Of a DNA stretch of 64,000 nt, positions 1-14,151 are shown one piece after another. The notes below the pieces were generated by a model that worked only from the letters and a program-made list of their open reading frames with translations, had not been told where the DNA came from and made no database searches. Made by a program: the position numbers and the translations under genes. How positions within the stretch are numbered: position 1 is the first letter of the stretch; the number at the start of each line of letters is the position of its first letter. Source of the DNA: Tillus elongatus. Lineage: Eukaryota; Arthropoda; Insecta; Coleoptera; Cleridae. The stretch spans positions 77,744,891 through 77,808,890 of the forward strand of contig OZ023270.1 of NCBI GenBank assembly GCA_964006375.1, written 5' to 3'.

Positions 1-1680
1 AATTAATTCTTTTATTTTTTGAAATGCGTCAACGTATTCCGGGTCGTGAATATTTATCTTGGTATCCTTTTTTAAATATTTATTGATGGGGAATACTACC
101 TTAGCGTAATTTGGAATAAAGCGTCTATAATAGCCTGTTAATCCTAAAAATGCTCTTATTTCTTTACTTGTTTTTGGTATTGGATAATTCTGAATGGCAG
201 TTATTTTTGATGGGTTCGGTTTGATCCCACGGACAGTGACCAGATGGCCTAGAAATTCGACCTCTTTACGCAAAAATTCTGACTTATCTAACTGAATTTT
301 TAGATTACACTCTTTTAACTTATCAAATATATTTTTCACGTGACAAAGGTGTTCCTGAAGGGATTTCGAGAAGATAACAATATCGTCCATATATACGAAA
401 CAAAACTTGTATAAATATGGTCTTAATACATTATCCATTAGGCGTGAAAAGGTACTAGGAGCCCCCTTCAACCCGAACGGCATTCGGATCCATTCATAAT
501 GAGTATTATTTACAGAGAATGCTGTTTTTTCGATACTACCAGGATCCATTTCAATTTGATGGAATCCTTGTGCTAGATCGAGAGTCGTGAAATAGGAGCA
601 GCGTCCTAAATTATCTAAAATTTCTTCGATGCGAGGTAATGGGTACTTGTCATCGATCGTTTTCTCGTTAAGTTTACGATAATCGATCACTAAGCGCCAT
701 TTCTTTTCCAGAAGCGTCTTGACGCTTCGGGACAATCCATATCGAAATTGAGTAGGGTGATATTGAGGGTCTAATTATTTTGTTGTCTAAGAGTTTTTGA
801 ATTTGGTTTTGGACTTCTTCACGTAAATGAAAAGGGTACCGGTATGATTTGGTGTGATCAACTTCATCGTCTTTAGTTCTTATTTTATGTTTAATTGCAT
901 TGGTGAAAGAGAGATCTGAGTCTTCATGATAAAAAATATCATTATACTTTCGACACAAATTAATAAGTTTTTCATATTCTTCTGTATTTAAATGATCTGT
1001 TCTTAAAACTTTTGTTACATCAAAATGTTTTGAAATTTTAGGTAGTTCGTCAGAGTAATTTTGTAATGGATCGACATCTCTTTGTTCCTGAAAATGTATT
1101 TCTACAAATTTTGAATTTGGATTTTTCTTTATTATGGGCACTCTACAATATCCATCTTTTGCTTCAGCTATTGACTCGTAAATTAAAACATTTCTTTCTT
1201 CAATACGTGGTAAAACTACTGTGCCTTTTTCTATATTTACAGGGACTGATACATAATTTTCACAAATTTGTTTGAAAGGTGTAAAATTCAGTGGATTAAT
1301 TTCAAGGTAAAATGGTATTTTTTGATTTCCTAGAGTTAAAATTTGTTTATTATAATCGACATTTCCTTTTAATTTTGTAAGATGAGCTGACCCTATAAGC
1401 GCGTCAAATCGATGGTGCCATTGCATGACACGCATTGTAAATTGGTAATTAATATTAAATTCTTGTAAAATAGGATACCTTACGTTGTCTTCACCATGGG
1501 TTATCTGGTTAACTGATTTCATTGAAAATGGTTCCTTATAAATAAATTTTTTAAATAACTCGTAAGCCGGTCCTGGATTTATGATACTATCTGACGCTCC
1601 GGAATCAATCAATACTTTTAAATTTAGACTTGGTATGACAAAAAACGGTAATTTAGGGGTATTAACAATATTATTTATAT
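1..1680 (-). pseudogene. pol: Ty3/gypsy pol: aspartic protease and reverse transcriptase, frameshifted
   Basis: The frame from about 1612 down to 674 begins with a retroviral-type protease active site (IDSGASDS, near 1600), continues through a linker, and reaches the start of the reverse transcriptase ([15 protein letters not shown]). A frameshift in the A-rich stretch near 690 then moves the rest of the polymerase to another frame, which continues to base 1. That frame shows [20 protein letters not shown], the DLAQGFHQ palm motif, MPFGLKGAP and the catalytic YMDD box at about 382-393, followed by [17 protein letters not shown] in the connection region. All are diagnostic of Ty3/gypsy reverse transcriptases. 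RNase H and integrase lie beyond the window edge. The gag stop at 1690 lies just before the protease, so pol was probably expressed by frameshifting from gag; that is an inference. Confidence 0.85.
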
Positions 1681-1689
1681 CTAAATAGA

Positions 1690-2120
1690 TTAGTTTTCCG
1701 AGGCTGTTTCGTGAAAATCCCGATTTGGATTGGTGTTGTAATTTGTAAAAGTTTCAGTTGGTTCAGGAAATTCTAGTGGCTCTATATTTTCGTCAGAGGG
1801 TTGGTCGTCATAAGGGTATTCGTCAAAATGATCTAGTGGTAGGTCCTCTTGGTTAAATAATTCTTGATGTTGAAACGTGGGCCTAGATTGGGGTATAAAG
1901 TGGTTTCTTTGGGGCATTTGTCGTGTATTTCTTAAGGGAGTTTGGTTGCTTATTGACATGGGTGTCGTTCCTCTACTTAATTGAGTTGGAACGTGTTGTA
2001 TATTTCTATTAAAATTTTGAACGGGTCTTATGTTAGAAATTGGTCGAGAAGGAAACGGTTGCATTTGTTGTGTGATTTGTTGTGGTTTGTTGTAAATTTG
2101 GGGAAATGCTGGAAATATTG
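1690..2120 (-). pseudogene. gag: gag C-terminal part (Ty3/gypsy), cut off by A element
   Basis: An open frame runs from the left edge of the inserted A element to a TAA at 1690. It is rich in Q, N, P and acidic residues (for example EPLEFPEPTETF) and has no CCHC zinc knuckle, which fits the 17.6/gypsy type of gag. The gag N-terminal part is at 3473-4229 in the same orientation. Removing the A element together with one copy of the flanking GTTTTT leaves the reading frame open across the junction, so the two pieces were one gene before the insertion. Confidence 0.7.
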
Positions 2121-2126
2121 GTTTTT

Positions 2127-3472
<1,346 letters not shown>

Positions 3473-4229
3473 GTTTTTGGATATACGTCTGTCTATGTTG
3501 TACAGGTGTGTTATGATTTGTTTTCGTATTATTTTTGTTTCTCAGGCTATTAATGAAATTCGACCGTATAATCTCGTTATCTATCCTATTACATTCCAAC
3601 ATAAGTGAATCAAGAGTATTAACACTAACTAATCTAAGATGTAAGAAGTAAGGTTCTATTACACCCGCTTTAAATGCTGCCACTGCATTTTGTTGATAAA
3701 ATTCTTTCTTGTACGTTTTTACATCGTTTACTAAATCTTGTATATCTACATGTTCAATTAAAATCTTTAGCTTTTCTTTAATTACATTGAAATATTCCTG
3801 AATAGTTTGTGATTTAGTCATAAAGCTAGTATTTAAATCATTAAATAGAAGATTTTCTGAACGGGGGTCTGAAAACTGATTTTTTAAAGCAAATTTTATA
3901 TTTTCCCATGTATGGTTTTCTAAACTAATTAACACGTCACGAGCGTTACCAGTGATTTTAGCTTTTATAAACTCTAGTAACATTCGATTTGCGTGTGTTT
4001 CGGCTTCTGGCCTTCTATAACTAGTAATATAAAGTTCGCATTGTTTAATAAAATAAGCAAGATGCTTCTGTCCACCGGTATATTCGGGGATCATGATAGC
4101 AGCTTGTGAAAATTCGGCAATGTGATTATTTGCCATTTCTAAATTATTTAAACTTAATTGATTAAAATTGTCTTCCTCTAATTCTAATATAGGTTCTCTT
4201 TTCCTAATAGGCGATCTATCTCTTATCAT
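3473..4229 (-). pseudogene. gag: gag N-terminal part (Ty3/gypsy)
   Basis: Frame of about 250 codons from an ATG at 4229 to the A-element junction. The core (PEYTGGQKHLAYFIKQCELY, then RDVLISLENHTWENIKFALK and QFSDPRSENLLFNDL) matches the capsid-like region of insect gypsy/17.6-class gag proteins, which form the particle around element RNA in the cytoplasm. The ATG is the first in frame downstream of the LTR and candidate primer-binding site. The last residues before the stop are encoded by the inserted A element, not by gag. Confidence 0.75.
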
Positions 4230-4558
4230 TACACAACATACATGAACAAGTAATGGTTGTTAAGTATTACAGGGTGAATTGAAAAATAGAGCGCGAATAG
4301 GAATTATTGAACAAAATTATATAAGGTATAAATGTAAAATAGATACGATATGAATGCACAGATAAAAATATTGGAGGAAACTTACAGGAAGCTCATTGGT
4401 ACTTCTGCTATTGGTTTCTCGCTGATTTCCCTCTGGCAGTGTGGACTGACTTGCACCGGTGTGGATGTTCGATGTTGCACATAAACTTTTAGAAAAAAGA
4501 CCGAAACTAATTTTACGAAGATTTAAAGCTTGCCAAAATCAGGTTTCGATGTGCAATA

Positions 4559-4576
4559 CTGTTCTATGCAGCGCCA
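4559..4576 (-). other. candidate primer-binding site
   Basis: Directly after the LTR end AATT the minus strand reads TGGCGCTGCATAGAACAG. A TGGCGC start is typical of a tRNA 3'-end complement in insect gypsy-class elements (17.6/297 use a tRNA-Ser with TGGCGCAG). Beyond the first six bases the match is imperfect and I cannot name the tRNA. Confidence 0.35.
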
Positions 4577-4844
4577 ATTAGGTTTTTTCGTAGCGATTGT
4601 CCGAAAAAAGTAATTTATTTATTTAAGTGGTACAATTATTTCAGTCTTAAAATTTATTATAAAATATGTGATTCAAAACAACATGTGAACAACTAGAGTT
4701 ACAGCGATTGAATGAAATAATGTTCTACAGAATTAACATAAATGCAAACGTCTGCATCAGCACTCTTACACAGGTCACTAAACTGATGATGCAGGGTTTC
4801 CGGATTCGTCGTATTTTGTATGATGTTGAGAATATACAGGGATG

Positions 4845-4849
<5 letters not shown>
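4576..4849 (-). repeat. 5' LTR of the Ty3/gypsy element
   Basis: About 273 bp on the minus strand, starting AGTTACATCCC next to a (TA)n tract and ending CCTAATT next to the TGGCGC primer-binding candidate. AATAAA polyadenylation-type signals occur near 4610-4625. Boundaries are inferred because the second LTR is outside the window. Confidence 0.5.

Positions 4850-4936
<87 letters not shown>
4849..4936. repeat. (TA)n microsatellite at LTR junction
   Basis: About 43 TA units between the LTR and an A-type left end. The tract belongs to the A fragment; the LTR element seems to have inserted at its edge. Confidence 0.9.
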
Positions 4937-4939
<3 letters not shown>

Positions 4940-5075
4940 ACATATATAAAAATCGAAACTGACCCCGGATATGGGTTCTAGGGGCCCAAATTCGTGCTCA
5001 TTAAATTTTTTTTGCAAAGTCTCACCATCAATACCGCTCTATTAGTGATTTTTTTAAAATAAAAATTCACCAATA
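4850..5075 (-). mobile_element. A-group left-end fragment
   Basis: Reading the minus strand, the terminal hairpin (GGTGAATTTT ... AAAAATCACTAAT) is followed by a block matching GACCCCGGATATGGGTTC in reverse and then the (TA)n tract. The rest of the element is missing where the LTR begins. Confidence 0.6.
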
Positions 5076-5228
5076 ACAAAAATAAATAAATCAAATATAA
5101 GTAACTTAAGCATGAGAATCAAATTAAATAGGGCGTGAATTCTCGACATTGTTATCAGTATGGGGGATAGTACTGTAAAAATAAATAAAAAGAAAGAGGT
5201 TTGGTTTACATCATTTATTGTAACATTG

Positions 5229-5480
5229 AGAGATGTACGAGTGGGTCGCCATCTCGGTGCGGAAGTATGTTGTCACGACAGCTTCAAATAACACAAGATG
5301 TTATAAAATAGGGGCTGTGTACAACCAACTAACAATTTTGTAAATTGTCAGCCCTGGCCCATTTCTTCCCTGATATAGGGACAATATATGTAACGATAGA
5401 TGTATTCTCACAATAATTAGAACCGCACACCGATTTCGCTCTAATTAGAGCTCGTCAGTACGGTAAACTAATTAAATGCC
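5229..5480 (-). mobile_element. D family fragment with hammerhead-like core
   Basis: Matches the D repeats at 13.5-14.4, 29.9-30.3 and 46.2 kb. On the minus strand it has CTGACGA (5452-5458), the palindrome GCTCTAATTAGAGC, then GAAAT where other copies have GAAAC. The outer arms TCTCACAATAATTAG and ATTA are partly lost. Confidence 0.65.
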
Positions 5481-5639
5481 CGTTACTGGGGAGTGTCCTG
5501 TGAAAAGTCGTGTGATTATTCTCAACTCGTTCGTGTTCCTGTTCAATTCAAGAAACAGTTCGGACTTCTCTGTTGATATGGTGATGCATCGTTTTTCCTG
5601 CCTTAAACCTGGCGTATTCCACTAGTATGACTGCATTTG

Positions 5640-6215
5640 GTTCCTCTCCCAAATATTAACTTTATTTCATACATGGCTTTTTTAGTCCACAATCGGACTC
5701 TGGACCATAGAATGGTCTGCTGCTGTCCTGTTTGCAAGGCTACCTGCTTCCTAATTTCCTTCAATGCCTTGATGTCCTAGTACCCACATCAAAGTTACTT
5801 TTTTGTTCGTAGTCAGTTGCTTCAAGGATTGTTTGAAGTCCCAGGTCAGTTTAGACAGTGTTGAAAGATATCAGTCTTTAGTTCTGCCTGCCTGTCTGAG
5901 AGAATGTAGGCTTCTCTATTTATGAGTTTTCTTTGTAAGCACTTCTGTGCACAAAGATTTATAGCAAGCTATTCTGCTTGGAAGCTGGTGAAAGTTTTTC
6001 CTAGTGACTTAGCGAGTCTACAGTTAGATCCTCTTATTTCCAAATCTGTTCTCTGCTCCATTTGTTTAGATTCGTTTGCATACCATACAGATGAGTTGTC
6101 TGTCAGCCTTTTACAGTCTCTATATTATGCTTGGCGATCACTTATGACCACGTCAAATGGAATTATGAAGTCGTTTGGCTGGAATTTGGTCTGTTGGTTT
6201 GACGAGTGACTGAAG
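5640..6215 (-). pseudogene. RNase H relic of a non-LTR retrotransposon
   Basis: Minus-strand frames broken by stops show, in order, VWYANESKQMEQRT (a decayed TDGSK box), SLGKTFTSFQAE (the glutamate motif), YILSDRQAELKT (the aspartate box) and LMWVLGHQGIEGN near the C-terminus, where a typical element has a WVPGHxGIxGNE-like motif. This order is that of the RNase H domain found in I-group insect non-LTR elements; the enzyme would remove RNA during target-primed reverse transcription. Several stops and shifts make it a pseudogene. It is older than the comparable region at 42.9-44.2 kb. Confidence 0.7.
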
Positions 6216-6938
6216 TGGAATAATTTACAATTTATTCAAGTGGCTAGCTCAAACTAGGTTAGTTTGAATTTGTCTGCTTGAAATAATCTTGAGGCACTTA
6301 GTTCTGCTTCTTGCCTAGGTTTTTAACATGATTTTATAAAAACTATAGTACCCAAATTTTATCAAAGTTTTGGTACTCTATGTTTTCATAAAAGTGTAAA
6401 AACCACTGGACTAAAAGACAAGATTTTTAAACCTTGGCGAGTCAAGCAATTTTTATCAATATTTCGAGATGTCTATGAACTTTTTAACAATGATAATTTA
6501 TCTTTTATGTGTTGGGCAAGCATAAAGGCTGCGTGCAAGATAACAGTTTTTACTTTCTGCTTTTGAGTAACATTTAAATCTCTGTGAAATATAGCATCAT
6601 AAATATCTCACGACTAGATTGATTTGTTAGCATCGTTACATATATTATGAACAAACTAATACAGTATACTTCTTACATCATCTTAAGAACACGACATCAG
6701 TAATTAAACTAGATGGTATCCTCCACTTGTAATTAACACGTATATTTTTTGTTGTTGTATTGCTGTAATACCCACTTGCTTGTCAAGCGATTTGATGAAT
6801 GTGGCACTCAAACCCCACCTTACTTTTTTTTAATCACACACCAGCAAAGATTCTCAATTTTTTTTTACAAAAGAAATATTACATTATATATGAAAGTTTA
6901 ATTTTACACTGATTGTTGTGTGTGTGTGTTTTGTTTCT
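6216..6938. other. unassigned AT-rich DNA
   Basis: No open frame, repeat end or structured RNA recognised. A short (TG)n run lies near 6917-6929 just before the SINE. Confidence 0.5.
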
Positions 6939-7275
6939 TAAACGTCGGTCTATTTCCGCGACTATTTCCAATCACCGACGCCAGGGAACAGTTTCACCTC
7001 ACCATCCTGGAAATTTTGCCGAACCCCTGCCTTTCTGTAAGGAGGGTAGGGATCTTTAACGTGCCCAACATCGCATGGACACGGGACCGACGGCTTTACG
7101 CCCCCTCCGAAGGACGGAACGTACAGACATTCAACTTGCTCAAATACAATGCCAGAACCTCGGTTGATGTTAATTGTCCAGTATGTACTGAAAAAGTGAA
7201 AGGAGTACCCTGGGATCGAACCCAGTAACCTTCGGTTTAGAGGCACACTTTCTTACCTCTGAACCACCGAGGCTC
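6939..7275 (-). mobile_element. tRNA-derived SINE, family 1, copy 1
   Basis: Read on the minus strand, a tRNA-like head starts at 7275 with an A-box-like GGTTCAGAGGTAAG and a B box GGTTCGATCCC. A body of about 260 bp follows, containing a conserved segment around GGGGGCGTAAAGCCGTCGGT and CACGTTAAAGATCCC. Three more copies lie at 7435, 34543 and 46936. The open frames here on both strands follow the SINE and are not genes. RNA polymerase III promoter boxes explain transcription; it needs a partner LINE. Confidence 0.8.
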
Positions 7276-7434
7276 TTACACTGATTGTTAATATAACTCT
7301 AGAATAACAATCACTTTGATACATTCGTATTTTTGAACAGAATAAGTTATTCAAAATGATGATTACTTGTCCTTACGCCATGACTCATTCAGTAATAGAA
7401 ATAATAACAACAAATGTATGTGTTTTTTGGTACT

Positions 7435-7757
7435 TTAACGTCGGTCTATTTCCGCGACTATGGCCGATCACCGACGCCATGGAGCAGTTTGATCTCACTA
7501 TCCAGGAAATTTTGCCGAATCACTGCCTTTCTGTAAGGAGATATTTAATGTGCCTAACATAGCATGGACAAGGGACCGATGGATTTACGCCCCCTGCGAA
7601 GGGCGGAATGTGCAGACATTCAATTTGCTCAGATACATTGCCACAACCTCGGTCGATGTTAATTTTGTAGTATGTACTGAAAAAGTCAAAGGGGAGCCCT
7701 GGGAATCGGACCCAGTACGCTTGGGTTCTGAGGCACACCCCTGGACCATCGGGGCTC
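7435..7757 (-). mobile_element. tRNA-derived SINE, family 1, copy 2
   Basis: Same family and orientation as the copy 160 bp to the left, diverged by scattered substitutions and a short deletion near 7540. The tRNA-like head is at 7700-7757. The two near neighbours differ enough that a recent local duplication is unlikely. Confidence 0.75.
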
Positions 7758-8001
7758 TTTAAATGTAGGTATCACGTATTGGACACGGTGAATTCAAAAT
7801 CAGATAGACAAACCTAAGTGGCTTTACAGTTTCTGTGTTATTTGTTAGATCTAAGATCGGCTCTATGATGGCTGATTCTATTCTTGGAAAATAGATATAA
7901 TTAATTATTGTAAATCAATATATACAGTGTGGAACAACCAAATGGAACAACCAAATGGAATAAACTCAGTGTCTCAATTATTGTGCCCATTTATAAAAAA
8001 C

Positions 8002-9424
<1,423 letters not shown>

Positions 9425-9430
9425 AAAAAC

Positions 9431-9570
9431 ATACAGGCGAATTGAGAACCTCGTCCTTGTTTGAAGTCGGTTAAAAAAAAGCAAATAAAAGGTATTTGGG
9501 CTTGTCCGGGATTTGAACCTGGGAGCTCCCGCACTCTAAGCGGAAATCATACCTCTAGACCAACGAGTCA
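9431..9570 (-). mobile_element. short tRNA-headed SINE-like unit
   Basis: A tRNA-Pro-like sequence (9498-9570, minus) is followed by a T run and AACCGACTTCAAACAAGG ... TTCTCAATTCG, a tail that recurs at 17030-17055. The cloverleaf has GGTTCAAATCCCG (B box) and GGTCTAGAGGTATGA (A box). Its anticodon loop reads TTAGAGT, so the anticodon would be AGA rather than a proline one, and the acceptor stem has two mismatches. I call it a SINE head or tRNA pseudogene, not a working tRNA. Confidence 0.55.
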
Positions 9571-9656
9571 GTTGTTGGAGCTTTGTTTTAATGTCGTATT
9601 CCAGCGGGCGTTGTAATTATTTTAGTCATAATTAATGTTTAATCATTTATTTATAT

Positions 9657-10708
9657 AAAAAAACTCGTTTTTTGGTCAACCTTATAGGTTAATAGCAAAT
9701 TGAGCTATTCAAATATTAAGCATTTGATCAAAATTCGCTACCATAACGCACTTACTGCGTCCAGAATTTTTGTTCTTACAAACATGCATTATATTTCGAT
9801 GGAAAATGCAAAAATGCAATAACATAATAACAGATATATTGAGCTGTATTGATTTTTTTTACGAAAATTCTACAAAAATTATATACTATTAACGATAAAC
9901 TATATAGCTAAGGCTACTGCCAAGCATCAGAGAAAGGGTCTATTTGAAATGAATTTTCTGGAAACATTTTATTAAAATGAAGGACAATGACGGTTGACAC
10001 TAAGACTTCAGGGTTTGTAAAACATTCTTCTTGAGACATTTTATTTCCATAGCCCGTATTAGATTCAAGTTCTTTTCCTAAATGTTGCCAATTTTGACGT
10101 TTAAATCGCAACTTTGACGTTTTGTGAAAAACCTCAATTTATTTTTGTTTAAATGCCTATAACTTTTTTGGTCTTTGACCTACAGAGCTAAATTTTGGTA
10201 TGTAACTTGCCTATAATGATATAAACGCGCGTATAAAATTTGGTTGCCCTTACTTTGTTAATTTTGGAGATATAATTTTTTTTCGAAAGAAAACACAAAA
10301 TTTTCCGGGAAAACCTCGTCGGATTTTCCTGGCTAACGAACTCATCCAAGCCACTTGCAAAAGGAAGATACTCACCAATTTTGACGTTTAAAATCGCGAA
10401 TTTGACGTTTTGAGGAGAACCCAAATTTATTTTTCTTTGAATGTCTGTAACTTTTTTGTCCTTTAACCTACGGAGCTAAATTTTGGTAGGTAACTTGCCT
10501 CTAGTTATATAAACCCGCGCCCTTACTTTGTTAATTTTGGAGATATAAATTTTTTTCGATTTTTTTCAAAAGAAAACACAAAATTTTCCGGGAAAACCTC
10601 GGCGGATTTTCCTGGCTAACGAACTTATCCAAGCCACTTGCGAAAGGAAGGTATGTGCCAAATTTTATTAAAATCGGTCCATTATTTTTTAAGTTATAGG
10701 TGTGACAC

Positions 10709-10800
<92 letters not shown>

Positions 10801-10929
10801 ATATAAAGTCTGAAACTGACCTCGGATTTGGGTTCCGGGGGTCCTAAATAGCGCTCATTTGAAGAAATTTTTTCAAAATTCGAAAGTCGGGATCTCCTCA
10901 TTAGTGAATTTTTTTAAAGAAAATTCACT
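9657..10929 (-). mobile_element. A element, 3'-truncated, with internal duplication
   Basis: Left end at 10929 followed by AAAAAC; (TA)n at 10713-10797. The segment beginning CCAATTTTGACGTTTAAAATCGC is duplicated in tandem (about 10092-10389 and 10380-10690, period about 295). The right-end 310-bp module is cut at 9657. The same duplication junction occurs in the copy at 22798-24232. Confidence 0.75.
10713..10797. repeat. (TA)n microsatellite inside A element
   Basis: About 42 TA units. Confidence 0.95.
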
Positions 10930-11152
10930 AAAAACCTCGAAACAGGCCTATTTTGGATTAAAAATGACATCCTGCAAGGAAAAAACTTATGGGCTTGTGA
11001 TACCCCATTTAAAAGAATTTTTTATTCCCTATTACAAAATGCTAACGTTCTAAAATGTATTGCTAAAGTGTACAGTAAAAGTAAAGAAATTTATCTGAAT
11101 AACGAACTCCGCTATAATACTAAAAAATTAATAACAGATCGCGTTTCATTTT

Positions 11153-11283
11153 AGTGAATTTTCTTTAAAAAAAAACTTCACTAATGAGGAGATCCCGACT
11201 TTTGAATTTTGAAAATTTCTTCAAATGAGCGCAAATTAGGCCCCCCCAGAACACATATCCGGAGTCAGTTTCAATTTTTATAT

Positions 11284-11356
<73 letters not shown>

Positions 11357-12533
11357 ACCGAAAACTCAAGAAATAACGGGGCGATTTTTATTAAATTTGG
11401 TGAATACCTTCCTTTTGCAAATGGCTTGGAAAAGTTCGTTAGTTAGAAAAATCGGCCCAGGTTTTCCCGGAAAATTTTGTGTTTTCCTTCGAAAAAAATT
11501 TATATCTCCGAAATTACCAAAGTAAGGGCAACCAGATTTGTTACGCGGGTTTATATCCTTATAGATTAGATAAGCTACCTATTAAAATTTAGCTCTGTAG
11601 CTCAAAAGACACAAAAGTTATAGGCATTTAAAGAAAAATAAATATGGGTTTTCCGCAAAACGTCAAAGTTGCGATTTAAAACGTCAAAATTGGCAACATT
11701 TAGGCAAAGAACTTGAATCTAATACGGGCTATGGAAATAAAAATGTCTCAAGAAGAATGTTTTACAAACCCTGAAGTCCTAACTTCAGCTGTCATTGTAC
11801 TTCATTTTACTAAAACATTTCCAGAAAATTCATTTCAAATAAACCCTTTCCCTGATGCTTTGCAGTAGTCTTAGCTATAGAGTTTATCGTTTAGTGTTAT
11901 ATAATTTTTGTCGAATTTTCGTAAAAAATCAATAAACCTCAACATATCCGTTATTATACAAGATATGAAAAGAAAATGTATATATTAATTATAGGGTGTC
12001 TTGAGCTACATATTTCTACAATCACAGGCTGGCCCATAAGTCGTTGGTGATACAAATTTTCTTTTTTTTAATCAAATACGCCTTATTGCATTTTTGCATT
12101 TTCCATCGAAATATAATGCATGTTTATAAGAAAAGAAATTATGGACGCATCAAGTTCGTTATGGTAGCGAATTTTGATCAAATGCTTCATATTTGAATAG
12201 CTCAATTTGCTATTAACCTATAAGGTTGACCAAGAAACGAGTTTTTTCGGGAACACTTTAAGTTTACTTTCGGAATTTTTTGTACATTTTCAAGCAATAA
12301 AGTTATTTTGATGAAACATGGCACATTGTTTTTACTATATAGGTTATACTGGTAACCAAATTTGATGCCTGCTTTCTTTAAAGAAAAACACATATTTGCT
12401 TTTAAAAACATTTAAATGAAAATTCACTACCATAACACAGCTGCTGCGTCCATAATTTCTTTTCTTATAAACATGCATTATATTTCGATGGAAAATGCAA
12501 AAATGCAATAACATAAGGCGTATTTGATTAAAA
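11153..12533 (+). mobile_element. A element with extended inverted right end
   Basis: Left end AGTGAATTTTC at 11153, (TA)n at 11287-11353, right-end module 12142-12454. Beyond the usual end (CTGCTGCGTCC) the sequence continues as an inverted copy of the 90 bp that precede the module (TTTCTTTTCTTATAAACATG ... AATAACATAAGGCGTA), giving a palindrome with arms of roughly 120 bp. This suggests fold-back copying at the terminal hairpin. Confidence 0.75.
11287..11353. repeat. (TA)n microsatellite inside A element
   Basis: About 33 TA units. Confidence 0.95.
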
Positions 12534-12825
12534 ATATGATAATGAGAAACAAAGCAACAACTAGTTTAGCGTTCTTTTTGAACGGTATAAATTGAAAAGA
12601 AGACATAGAAAGTTCTTCATAGTTGGTAATGTTAGTTTTGTTTTAAACGCCTTAACTACGTGCTGTGTGATTGTAACCGCATTAGTTGTTAACTGAAATT
12701 CACAAACATGGCTTATTTAACAGAAATGCATACAGTAACAGTCCTACAGATGATTGGTTACGGAGATAAAACACGATTACAGATCGAAGTTGCTCGCATA
12801 TTTGAAGACAAATTACACGATTTTC

Positions 12826-13490
12826 CGCCTATATCGCAAGGGACAGTTAGTAAAATTAAGAAGCAATTTCGCGAACTTGGACATGCAAGGTAGATACAAA
12901 AAAACCTTCTAATGCACTGAGTAATGATACCAAACTTGATGTAATACTTAAGTTTGAGGAAAACCCACGTACTTCGAGTTGACAAGCAGCCGCCTATATC
13001 GCAAGAGACAGTTAGTAAAATTGAGAAGCAATTTCGCGAGCTTGGACATGCAAGGCAGATACAAAAAAACCTTCTAATCCACTGAGTAATGATACCAAAC
13101 TTGATGTAATACTTAAGTTTGAGGAAAACCCATGTACTTCGAGTTGGCAAGCAGCCGCCTATATCGCAAGGGACAGTTAGTAAAATTGAGAAGCAATTTC
13201 GCGAGCTTGGACATCCAAGGCACATACAAAAAAAAACCTTCTAATGCACTGAGTAATGATACCAAACTTGATGTAATACCTAAGTTTGAGGAAAACCCAC
13301 GTACTTCGAGTTGGCAAGCAGCCGCCTATATCGCAAGGGACAGTTAGTAAAATTGAGAAGCAATTTCGCGAGCTTGGACATGCAAGGCACATACAAAAAA
13401 AAAACCTTCTAATGCACTGAGTAATGATACCAAACTTGATGTAATACTTAAGTTTGAGGAAAACCCACGTACTTCGAGTTGACAAGCAGC
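12826..13490 (+). repeat. four-copy tandem array inside transposase
   Basis: Units of 165, 165 and 167 bp (starts at 12826, 12991, 13156 and 13323) each span CCTATATCGCAAG to CGAGTTGACAAGCAG. They encode the second half of the helix-turn-helix plus the linker (PISQGTVSKI ... ENPRTSS). The first two steps keep the frame (55 codons); the third shifts it. The antisense open frames across the array are by-products. Confidence 0.9.
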
Positions 13491-13840
13491 CAGAACACTG
13501 GATGTTAGCCATTCATCGATTTATGTAAGGCTAGATGTATTATCACCATAATTAGAACCGCAAACTGGTTTCGCTCTGATTAGTGCTCGTCAGTACGTTA
13601 TACTAATTACAGCGAGAACACAGCTATAAAGTAATACGGCTATGATAGCCAGCCTCCTAGAACATTGTGAAATGTAAAACATTGTCGCCATGTCGGTGCG
13701 GAACTAGGTAGTATGTTGTCACGACAGATCCAAATAACACAAAATGTTATAAATATATTAGGGATGAAATGGGCCAGGGCTGACAATTTACTAAATTGAT
13801 AGTCGGTCGTCCACAGTATCTATATTATGTATTACTTTAC

Positions 13841-13933
13841 AGGTGTGTTCTCGCTGTAATTAGTATACCGTACTGACGAGCTCTCATTAGAGCGAAACCG
13901 GTCTGCGGTTCTAATTATGGTAAGAATACATCT
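13841..13933 (+). ncRNA. hammerhead-ribozyme-like motif (family D)
   Basis: Box CTGACGA (13873-13879), stem II of GCTCT/AGAGC, box GAAAC, then ACCG-GTCTG-CGGT as a 4-bp stem III. The flanks 13841-13863 and 13911-13933 pair over 22 of 23 positions, most differences being G-U wobbles, as a long stem I. Nine unpaired bases (TATACCGTA) separate stem I from the CTGACGA box, which is not canonical. Catalysis is unproven. Confidence 0.5.
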
Positions 13934-14151
13934 AGCCTTACATACATTGTCCCTATATTAGGGAAGAAATGGGCCATGGCTGACAATTTACTAGATTGTT
14001 AGTTGGTTGTACACAGTCTCTATTTTATAACATTTTGTGTTATTTGGAGTTGTCCTGACAACATACTACCTGGTTCTGCACCGAGATAGCGATCCTGTCG
14101 TATATCACACAATATTCTAGGAGGCTGGCTGCCATAGACGTATTACATTAT

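Noticed and set aside
5922..6209. Plus-strand open frame of 95 codons
   Set aside because: It is the complement of an RNase H relic recognisable on the minus strand.
6920..7246. Overlapping open frames on both strands, also at 7.5 and 47 kb
   Set aside because: They lie within the tRNA-derived SINE and recur with it; SINE bodies are non-coding.
12826..13490. CRISPR-like array
   Set aside because: Units are contiguous coding duplications without spacers, in a eukaryotic transposon.
12758..13512. Antisense open frames over the 165-bp tandem array
   Set aside because: Their repeats reflect the DNA array; the sense strand reads as a mariner transposase.
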